Source: Planctomycetota bacterium
Lineage (GTDB): Bacteria > Planctomycetota > Phycisphaerae > SM23-33
Length of the DNA: 64,000 bases
Direction of reading: 5' to 3'
Assembly: GCA_009908915.1 (NCBI GenBank)
Contig: JAAAOJ010000034.1
Span: forward strand, 1-64,000
The position numbers and the translations under genes were made by a program. Positions 34,560 to 41,425 of the stretch are shown here, one piece after another (positions within the stretch are counted from its first letter, which is position 1; each line of letters begins with the position of its first letter). Below the pieces are notes generated by a model. It had not been told where the DNA came from and ran no database searches. It worked only from the letters and a program-made list of their open reading frames with translations.

Positions 34560-34883
34560 GTGGCCGCTGCACAGTTCATCTCCGAGCCCATCGATCCGGT
34601 CGCGAAGACGGCCGAGGCCGCCGCGATGGCCCGCGGCGAACCGGGGCTGCCCCAAGCATTCACCTGGCGCGGGCGACGCTTCACGATCGACCACACGCTC
34701 AAGGCGTGGAAGCAGTCTCAACCCGAGGGCCGCAAGAAGGGCAATGAACGCTACCTGCGGCGACACTACTGGACGGTTCGCACCACGACCGGCGAGATGA
34801 TGACCCTCTATTGCCTCCGGACCGCGCGCCGCGGCCAGCACCGCTGGTTCCTCTACACAATCGACGACGGGCCGGACGCGTAG
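34560..34883 (+). CDS. DUF6504-like small cytoplasmic protein
   Basis: A 107-residue basic protein beginning VAAAQFISEPIDPV. It continues with AFTWRGRRFTIDHTLKAWKQSQ, HYWTVRTTTGEMMTLYCL and RWFLYTIDD. The order 'EPI... AFTWRGR.(Y/F).(I/V)... W... W.V....G....L... RW.L..I(W/D)D' is that of the small DUF6504 family, whose function is unknown. The GTG at 34560 is chosen because the domain starts there and because a TATACT sits seven bases upstream. The open frame extends further upstream, but through the terminator stem and T tract, which cannot be coding. No ribosome-binding site is present, consistent with a leaderless message. Confidence 0.65.
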   Translation: MAAAQFISEPIDPVAKTAEAAAMARGEPGLPQAFTWRGRRFTIDHTLKAWKQSQPEGRKKGNERYLRRHYWTVRTTTGEMMTLYCLRTARRGQHRWFLYTIDDGPDA

Positions 34884-34942
34884 CGATCGTCTGGGGGATC
34901 GATCCAGGATGGGGAGGACAAGCACCATGTGTCCCGCGCGCC

Positions 34943-37720
34943 TCAGGCCCGTTCGGAGGGTGCCTCTTCATCGGACGCTTCATCGGCCGATTCGCCTTCG
35001 ACCTCCGCGCAGGCGACGTCGTCGTCGGTTTCGGCGGTCGTTGATTTGGCATTCGTTGTCTCGAGCTGGTCCGCGGCGGGCCGGTCCTCGTGGGCGCCGG
35101 TGGGCAGGCTATGCGGCTCGATGTCCGTCTGGCGATGCTCCTCGACCTTCTCGGCCGGGGGCGTTGCGCCCGCCGCGCTTATGCCGTGCGCCTGCTCGGC
35201 GTCGCGGTCTTCGCGGGCTTCCCTGTCGCCTTTGGGTAGGGCGATGCGCCCGTGATACATGCCGCAAAGGCTCTTGATGAGCGATTCCTCGATCTCGTGA
35301 ACCTCGCGCAGGGTCAGCAGGCAGTCGTCGAGTTGGCCGTCTTCCAGCCGCTCGGTGACGCGCTGGTGGACCTGCGTGCGGATGCGGGTGGGGGTCGGTT
35401 CGGTCATTGCCCGGACGGAGGATTCGGCCGCGTCGGCAAGCATCAGTATGGCGGCCTCGCGGGATCGCGGTTTGGGGCCGGGGTAGCGGAACTGGCTTTC
35501 CTCGGGGGCCGGGGCGTTGTCTTCTTCGTGCTGCTTGGCAGCGGTGTGGTAGAAGTAGCGCACCAGTTGCGTGCCGTGGTGGGTGGCGATGAATTCGTGC
35601 AGCGGGCTGGGCAGGTTGTACTCGCGGGCCATCTCCAGGCCGTCCTTCACATGCCCGACGATGACCAGCACGCTCATGGCCGGCGAGAGTCGTTCGTGTT
35701 TGTTCTCGCCGCCACGGTCCTGATTTTCAGTGAAGTATCGCGGCTTGTTGATCTTGCCGATGTCGTGGTAGTAGGCGCCAACGCGTGCCAGCAGTCCGCG
35801 GGCGCCGATGCGTTCGGCGGCGCCTTCGCACATGGACCCGAGCTGCAATGAGTGGTTGTATGTGCCGGGTGAGTCCATGGCCAGGCGTCGCAGCAGGGGC
35901 TTGGAGGCGTCGCACCATTCCAGCAGCGTGCTGGCGGTGGTGCATTCGTAGATGCGTTCAATCACGGGCAGCAGGCCCTGAACGATGAAGCCGCACAGCA
36001 GGACCGAGCCGGCCGCCCAGAGGCTGTCGCGGAGGGCGAAGGGCCAGGGCACGGAATTCTTGACCGCCAGCAGCCAGACCACGCCGGCAATGACCAGGGC
36101 GGTGACGGTCGAGGCGATGAGCAGCTTGCTGCGCGTGCGGATCTCGTGAAGCTGGTAGATGAAGATCACAAGGCCGACGACTAGCACCAGGAGCATCTCG
36201 GCCCCGCGGTGCGTCTGAAAGATCGCCAGGAGAGCCACGATCGCGCCGACGGCCAGGGCGAATCGCTGGTCGTAGGCGATGGCAAGCACCACACCGGCCA
36301 TGCAGATCGGCAGCAGTGCAACGTACGGGTTGATCTGGGGGAAGAGCACAACACACTTGTCCAGGCCCAGCGTCACCAGAAGCGTCAGGGCCAGCAGCAG
36401 CCCGCGATGGCCCGCGGCAAGCACGCGAGGCTGATAACGTGCGACGTAGGCGGCGAGCCCGACCACCACCAGCAGGGCGACCAAGGCGCGGGCGATCCGT
36501 CGCAGCCAGGGCCGCCATGCGTTGGCGGCATTCCGCGCGGCGACGTATTCACGGTGCTCTCGCTGCAGCAGTTCCAGCTTGGCGGCGCTGAGGCCGGGCG
36601 AGCCGACGTCGGCCTGTGATACGCGCGTCGGCTGGACGAGGATGTCGCCCTCGTCGTAGTGTTCGTAGGCGGTTTCCGGCGGGTCGGCGGCGAGGGCCTC
36701 GATAGCGGCCTGGATATCCTCGGCGGTCTGCTCCTCGTTGTAGACGTAGAGGGGCTCATCGCGAAGCCGCGAGACCAGGAAGCTCACGACCGACCGCCGA
36801 ATGGTCCGCTCGAAACGACGTCCGACCGCGTCGCGCGCCTGCTCGCGCAAGGCGGCGGTTTCGTCCTGGCCGATGAGGTCGACCACGCGCTGCTGGGTGA
36901 CGCTCTGGCCGTCGACCAGCTTGACGTGACTGGCGGCGCGTTCGATCTGTTCGGCAACCTGCTGCGGCCGGACCACATAGATGCGTTCCATCGCCGAACG
37001 AAGCTCTCGAAGGTCTTCGGTCAGCGTGGCCCGCGCTTCCGGCTTGGCCAGGGCGACCCAGGCCTCGTAAGCCGCCTGATTCGCGTCCTGGACGGGCGTT
37101 GCTTCGGCGAGGAGTGTCTCCGCTTCCTTGCGAAGGGTTTGGGCTTCCTCGCGCAGCTTCTCGGCATTGGCTTCGGCGTTCTCGGCGTCACCTTCGGCGA
37201 CCTTCTTGGCCTGGGCCTCGAGGGCGTCGGCCTTGGTCTGCTTGTCCTTGGCCTCTTTGAGTTTTTCCGTCGGCGGCAGGAGGTCCAGTTGCCTCAGCAG
37301 GGCCGGTTCGGCCTTCCCCGGCGACCCGGCGGTTTCGAGCATCGAGGGAATCTTCTCGAGCCGCGCGATCCATTCGTCCAGGACGGTCGTGTTGGGGGCG
37401 GTGCTGTTGATCTGGAATGTCGCCGGTACACTGGAGGCGGCCTTCTCCTGGGCGTCGGTGAGCCGCTGCTCGTCAAGGATGCGGAAACTCACCCGTGCGC
37501 GGATCGGTTCGGCGACGTACTGGCCTTCGCGATACGGCAGCGGATTGGGTGGCCACAGCGCCAGCGCCGCGACGAACGCCGCAAAGATGACCAGGATCAC
37601 CAGCGCGCTGATCGCGCCTGGGCGCCCGAACCAGCGCGCCAGCCACGACGGGCCGGCCGGGAGCGTCTTGCGCACTTCGAGGCGTCGCTGTCGAACTGTC
37701 TTCTTGCCAAATGGCCACAT
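34943..37720 (-). CDS. pgpH: 7TM-HD family phosphodiesterase, PgpH-like
   Basis: A 925-residue membrane protein of the 7TMR-HD class. PgpH members hydrolyse cyclic di-AMP. One N-terminal transmembrane helix (~37-56) is followed by a ~370-residue extracytoplasmic domain containing a charged coiled-coil stretch (~150-210). A bundle of about six or seven helices (~400-600) precedes the cytoplasmic HD domain: SPGTYNHSLQLGSM, YYHDIGKINKP, FIATHHGT and LADAAESSVRA supply the HD metal ligands. An acidic, low-complexity tail of ~110 residues ends the protein and is unusual for the family. The ATG at 37720 gives the basic MWPFGKK start. No diadenylate cyclase gene is in the window. Confidence 0.9.
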   Translation of the reverse strand: MWPFGKKTVRQRRLEVRKTLPAGPSWLARWFGRPGAISALVILVIFAAFVAALALWPPNPLPYREGQYVAEPIRARVSFRILDEQRLTDAQEKAASSVPATFQINSTAPNTTVLDEWIARLEKIPSMLETAGSPGKAEPALLRQLDLLPPTEKLKEAKDKQTKADALEAQAKKVAEGDAENAEANAEKLREEAQTLRKEAETLLAEATPVQDANQAAYEAWVALAKPEARATLTEDLRELRSAMERIYVVRPQQVAEQIERAASHVKLVDGQSVTQQRVVDLIGQDETAALREQARDAVGRRFERTIRRSVVSFLVSRLRDEPLYVYNEEQTAEDIQAAIEALAADPPETAYEHYDEGDILVQPTRVSQADVGSPGLSAAKLELLQREHREYVAARNAANAWRPWLRRIARALVALLVVVGLAAYVARYQPRVLAAGHRGLLLALTLLVTLGLDKCVVLFPQINPYVALLPICMAGVVLAIAYDQRFALAVGAIVALLAIFQTHRGAEMLLVLVVGLVIFIYQLHEIRTRSKLLIASTVTALVIAGVVWLLAVKNSVPWPFALRDSLWAAGSVLLCGFIVQGLLPVIERIYECTTASTLLEWCDASKPLLRRLAMDSPGTYNHSLQLGSMCEGAAERIGARGLLARVGAYYHDIGKINKPRYFTENQDRGGENKHERLSPAMSVLVIVGHVKDGLEMAREYNLPSPLHEFIATHHGTQLVRYFYHTAAKQHEEDNAPAPEESQFRYPGPKPRSREAAILMLADAAESSVRAMTEPTPTRIRTQVHQRVTERLEDGQLDDCLLTLREVHEIEESLIKSLCGMYHGRIALPKGDREAREDRDAEQAHGISAAGATPPAEKVEEHRQTDIEPHSLPTGAHEDRPAADQLETTNAKSTTAETDDDVACAEVEGESADEASDEEAPSERA

Positions 37721-37806
37721 GGGTTACTGGTTCCGCTGTTATCGGCAGGGCCGGGGCAGGCGGTTTATTATATCGAGACAGGACCAGTCTGAAAAATGCA
37801 TAGGAT

Positions 37807-37835
37807 TTGATTTTGAAACCGGGGTATCGTAAGTT
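37807..37835 (+). promoter_or_regulatory. Possible promoter of the lipoprotein cluster
   Basis: TTGATT at 37807-37812, 17 bases, TAAGTT at 37830-37835; about 90 bases before the LpoB-like start. Confidence 0.35.
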
Positions 37836-37924
37836 ATCGAGGCGCGGGAGGCGATGTGGAAATGTTGTACCGCATGGATGAAGCGTTCGAAGCGTTCGAT
37901 GAAACGCCGGGAAGGACAGTGGGC

Positions 37925-38536
37925 ATGTCGATTGAGATATGGCGAGAGACGTGTTGGTGCGTGGCCCTGACGGTACTGGCGGTGGCAGGGATGATGATGG
38001 TCGGCGGCTGCGGCGAGGATTCCCAGCGGATCGACGTCGATAGCGAGGACCTCTCGCTGACAGCCGGCGTCAGCAGCAAGGATTTCCGAACCGTCTGCTA
38101 CCAGATGAGTCAGTCCCTTATCCGTCTGCCGCAGATTCAGAAGGCTCACACGCCTCCCAAGATCGCTTTCACCAAGGTGACCAACAACAGTGACGAGTTG
38201 CTGGACACCGACGACTTCCTCTACAAGATGCGCACCGAACTCATCAAGAACTCACAGGGCAAGATGCTGTTCCTGGATCGCGATATGACCAAACAGCTCA
38301 TGGACGAGCAGATGCTCAAGGATGCCGGCGAGCGCACCGGCCACGGCGGCACGCTCATGGGGGCCGACTATTTCCTCGCCGGGCGCATCGAGAGCATTCG
38401 CCACGCACGAGGCCGCGAGACCACCAACTACATGCGGTTCAGCTTTCGCCTGACGCAGGCATCGACCGGGGCCATCGTCTGGGAAGACGACTACGAGATG
38501 AAGACGTATCACAAGTCCGGCGTCTACGACCGCTAG
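37925..38536 (+). CDS. LpoB-like penicillin-binding protein activator lipoprotein
   Basis: A 203-residue lipoprotein with signal peptide and lipobox VGGC (cysteine ~29). The mature part has the LpoB fold signatures: IAFTKVTNNSDELLDTDDFLYKMRTEL, GADYFLAGRIESI and TNYMRFSFRLTQASTGAIVWEDDYEMK. In enterobacteria LpoB reaches through the periplasm to stimulate PBP1B; the bacterial partner here is unknown. The ATG at 37925 is supported by GGGAAGGA ten bases upstream; earlier in-frame starts would bury the signal peptide. A MITE-like element begins immediately after the TAG stop, followed by the COG3014-like and YcfL-like genes. Confidence 0.87.
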   Translation: MSIEIWRETCWCVALTVLAVAGMMMVGGCGEDSQRIDVDSEDLSLTAGVSSKDFRTVCYQMSQSLIRLPQIQKAHTPPKIAFTKVTNNSDELLDTDDFLYKMRTELIKNSQGKMLFLDRDMTKQLMDEQMLKDAGERTGHGGTLMGADYFLAGRIESIRHARGRETTNYMRFSFRLTQASTGAIVWEDDYEMKTYHKSGVYDR

Positions 38537-38731
38537 CCGTCCGTTTCAACATGGATCGCGCCGCGAGCATCACGAAGCGGAAACATGGGCGAATTGCGAA
38601 ATCGCTAAATTGATACATTGACAAATTGGTTAATCAGTTGATTGGTTGTTCGCAAGAAGACCGGGGTTTCGGGACGACGGCGCGCAGGCAAAGGGCCCGA
38701 CCGCAGCAGCGACAGCTTTCCAAACGGGCTG
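38537..38731. mobile_element. MITE-like element, copy 3 (195 bp)
   Basis: Left end CCGTCCGTTTCAACATGG; right end CTTTCCAAACGGGCTG. Flanking CTAG is present on both sides (38533-38536, overlapping the stop of the LpoB-like gene, and 38732-38735), an exact 4-bp duplication. The right CTAG is part of a perfect palindrome CTAGTACTAG. The right half, from GGGTTTCGGGACGACGG onward, is nearly identical to copy 1; the tandem 54-bp unit is missing and replaced by an AT-rich stretch. Confidence 0.65.
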
Positions 38732-38804
38732 CTAGTACTAGCGGGCGTTGCGGTATTCTGATTGTGGAGTGTGGGCTGCAAAAAGGCCTGACGGAGAGAC
38801 GACG

Positions 38805-40211
38805 ATGAAAGCGAACCTGCGGACCTCTTGTGTATTCGGGCTGACGGTTGCGGCGTGTATCACGGTGGGCTGCAAGCCCGAGCCGGTGACCACGACGTGG
38901 CAGAATCCACTGGATACCATCGAGAAGAATGTGGTGCCGGATCCGGACGACGTCAACTACGTGCTCACGCGGATGGAATTTGCGCGGGCTGCCGTGCGGC
39001 TGGGATGCCCGATGCGGGCCGAGCCGAAGCTCCTGGAAGCCTACGAGCAGCTTGACGTTGATCGGGAGAACACCGCCGCCGCGCTGTCCAGCGAGAAGTA
39101 CAAGTACTACAAGGGCGAGACGTATGAGCGGGCGATGCTCTGCATGTACCTCGGCCTGATCCGCTACAACGAGGGCAAGTACAACGATGCCCGCATCCTC
39201 TTTAGCCGCGCCTTGACGGAAGATCAGAAAGCCGTCGTCGAGGAAGACACGCCGAGCATCATCGGCGAGGACTTCGCCCTGGCGTATTACTGGCTCAGCC
39301 GTGCTTACGCCAAGCTCAGCCAGGCCGACAACGCGCGTATCGCCCTGCGGAAGGCCAACGTCGTCACGCCGCGCGGCAGGGACGGCGAAAAGGAATTGGC
39401 CAAGGACCGCAAGGAAGCGATGAAGGCCCTTGCAACGCGAATCGAGGGCGAGACCTGGGCCTGGGAGACCTTCCACAACCAGGAGAAGAAGCCGAAACTC
39501 TATGTCGCCGACGCGGTCAACCTTGCCGTCGCCTGCGAGCAACCATGCGATCCGTCGGCCCCGCTCGCCGATGCCGCCGAGGTAAATCCGGTGGAGACGT
39601 TTGCGGCGTCGCGCGATGAGTTCTTCACGCCGGAGGTCCAGTCGCAGGCGAACCTTGTCCTGACCATTGAGCTGGGCGCCTGTCCGTACAAGTACCTTGC
39701 CGGCTCGCAGAACGAACGTACCGAAATCGACCGCCACACCATTCGGCCGCATACCGTCCGGGTCTACATGGATGGGCATCCCGCGGGCGAAGCCGTTGAG
39801 TTGCTGGAATTGTGGGACCAGGCCGCCACGCAGGATCGCATCGGCGAGAAAGACGCCGCCCAGACCGGCAAGGCGATTGCCAAGGGCATCCTGAAACAGG
39901 TGCCGCTGATCGGCGGCGCAGCCGGTTACTGGGATGTCTCCGGTGACGCCCGCTATTGGACCAGTCTGCCCGGTCGCGTCTTTGTCCACGTGTCGAAGCT
40001 GACGCCCGGCCCGCATACCGCCCGTCTGAAGATGTTCGACATCAACGGCAAGCCCCTGCCACGATGGACGAGCACGTCTTACGGCATCGTAGCCCCTGCC
40101 AAGGGCGAAAACGTTGTGCTGCTGAACCCACGCTACGATGTCGACAACACCTTGCCGCCCGAACTCGTCGCCAAAGCGATGGACGAAGGCGCCAAACCGA
40201 TCGAGGAGTAG
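38805..40211 (+). CDS. COG3014-like lipoprotein with TPR-like N-terminal half
   Basis: A 468-residue lipoprotein with lipobox TVGC (cysteine ~23). Residues ~50-200 are helical repeats of tetratricopeptide type (YERAMLCMYLGLIRYNEGKYNDARILFSRAL; AYYWLSRAYAKLSQADNARIALRKA). The C-terminal half is beta-rich with a glycine-rich amphipathic segment (KAIAKGILKQVPLIGGAAGYWD) and WTSLPGRVFVHVSKLTPG. This matches my memory of COG3014 lipoproteins, which commonly neighbour LpoB-like and YcfL-like genes, as here. GGAG lies before the ATG at 38805. Likely periplasmic-facing and outer-membrane anchored. Confidence 0.78.
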   Translation: MKANLRTSCVFGLTVAACITVGCKPEPVTTTWQNPLDTIEKNVVPDPDDVNYVLTRMEFARAAVRLGCPMRAEPKLLEAYEQLDVDRENTAAALSSEKYKYYKGETYERAMLCMYLGLIRYNEGKYNDARILFSRALTEDQKAVVEEDTPSIIGEDFALAYYWLSRAYAKLSQADNARIALRKANVVTPRGRDGEKELAKDRKEAMKALATRIEGETWAWETFHNQEKKPKLYVADAVNLAVACEQPCDPSAPLADAAEVNPVETFAASRDEFFTPEVQSQANLVLTIELGACPYKYLAGSQNERTEIDRHTIRPHTVRVYMDGHPAGEAVELLELWDQAATQDRIGEKDAAQTGKAIAKGILKQVPLIGGAAGYWDVSGDARYWTSLPGRVFVHVSKLTPGPHTARLKMFDINGKPLPRWTSTSYGIVAPAKGENVVLLNPRYDVDNTLPPELVAKAMDEGAKPIEE

Positions 40212-40245
40212 AACCGCGTCACTGACCCAGGGTATAGCCGTCTAA

Positions 40246-40295
40246 CAGTCCGTTTAGAAATGGATCGCAGCAGCGACGGCTTTCTAAGCGGGCTG
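40246..40295. mobile_element. MITE-like element, copy 4 (50 bp, minimal)
   Basis: Only the two terminal repeats and a short loop remain: CAGTCCGTTTAGAAATGG at the left and TTTCTAAGCGGGCTG at the right, able to fold as a 15-bp stem with G-T pairs. Flanks are CTAA and ACAA, not a clear duplication. The AAGGAG ribosome-binding site of the YcfL-like gene starts two bases after the right end. Confidence 0.6.
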
Positions 40296-40310
40296 ACAAG
40301 GAGCGTTGCC

Positions 40311-40724
40311 GTGAATCGTCTATGTCTTGTGATCCTTCTTGTGCTGCTGGTATCTCTGCCGGCCGTGGTCGGCTGCGATGAGAAACCCAAGGTCCAGGCC
40401 TCGTCCATGGCCGCCGGCGGCGTCAAGCCCTCGCCGATCCGCATGCTGGACCATGCCGACAGGAAGGTGACGGTCGTCCGCCACGTGACCCGACGCATCG
40501 ACGGCGATCTGCTGCAGCTCCGCACGCAGTTCCGCAGCCGTGACAAAAATGGCACGTGGATCGACATCCAGGTCGCCTGGAAAGATGCCGACGGCTTTGA
40601 GCTGTACAGAACCCCCTGGGCGGCGCTGCACGTATCCGCCGGTGTCGTGACCGACCACGACATCGCCAGCATGCGATCCGACGTCGATACCTATGAATTC
40701 CGCATCCGCCCGCAGGGCCAATGA
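40311..40724 (+). CDS. YcfL-like lipoprotein (DUF1425)
   Basis: A 137-residue lipoprotein starting at GTG 40311, with AAGGAG seven bases upstream, a hydrophobic signal and lipobox VVGC. The mature domain has the YcfL pattern: VTRRIDGDLLQLRTQFRS, WIDIQVAWKDADGFEL, the WAALHV segment and YEFRIRP at the end. In gammaproteobacteria ycfL lies beside lpoB, so the shared neighbourhood supports both calls. The biochemical role of YcfL is not established. Confidence 0.8.
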   Translation: MNRLCLVILLVLLVSLPAVVGCDEKPKVQASSMAAGGVKPSPIRMLDHADRKVTVVRHVTRRIDGDLLQLRTQFRSRDKNGTWIDIQVAWKDADGFELYRTPWAALHVSAGVVTDHDIASMRSDVDTYEFRIRPQGQ

Positions 40725-40766
40725 GTTTCGTCGATTTTTTCTTTTCGTGCGAAAGGAACAAAGCCC

Positions 40767-41231
40767 ATGACCCGCACCTGTCTTAGAGCCGTCGTTTGTT
40801 CCATCGGTTTGGCGGCCATCCTGATGACCGGTTGCCAGGCTCACAAGCCTTTGCCCTACGTCCCCAAGGATGCCACCGCTCCGCCGGTGCTGGTCTGCCA
40901 CGATGCCATCGGCCACGCTGAGGGCAACAAGCCGTGGATCCTCGGCGGGAACTGTTGCTGCACACCGACGCGGGAGAACTACGACGCTCACATCGCTGCC
41001 GGGACCCTTGAGGAGTCGATGACCTACGAGGACTACCTGCAACTTTATAAGGAGATGGGTGTGGCGACGGATCTTGATCATACCGGTTGCGGAAATCTGT
41101 GTGAGCAGGGCCCGCACGTGGTACTCGGCGGATCGTGCATGGCTACCCCCACGCCCGGTACGCGCATGTACGAGCAGGTGACCTACGGCCCGCACGAAGA
41201 CCTGATGGCGCCCAAGCCGGTCAAGAAGTAG
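40767..41231 (+). CDS. Small cysteine-rich lipoprotein of unknown function
   Basis: A 154-residue protein with a signal peptide and lipobox MTGC (cysteine 23). The mature part repeats a motif twice: ILGGNCCCTPT near 63-73 and VLGGSCMATPTPGT near 118-131, with further cysteines in VCHDA and TGCGNLCEQGP. The eight or so cysteines could form disulfides or bind metal. AAAGGAAC precedes the ATG. It lies 42 bases after the YcfL-like gene and probably belongs to the same transcript. I do not recognise a family. Confidence 0.7.
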   Translation: MTRTCLRAVVCSIGLAAILMTGCQAHKPLPYVPKDATAPPVLVCHDAIGHAEGNKPWILGGNCCCTPTRENYDAHIAAGTLEESMTYEDYLQLYKEMGVATDLDHTGCGNLCEQGPHVVLGGSCMATPTPGTRMYEQVTYGPHEDLMAPKPVKK

Positions 41232-41425
41232 CGGCGAGACAGTGGCGGCGACATTCATCGGGTCTGCTGATAACTGATTGCACTGATGGCGTGGAAAATA
41301 GTGGCGGTTTTCCTTGAACTGCCGCGAGCGTTTGGGGAACATACGCGCGGATCGGCCGGCCCGTCCGGTAAAAGCCCGCGGAGATTCGCTCCGTGACGTG
41401 ACGGTCCGATGAAGGGTGCAAACTC

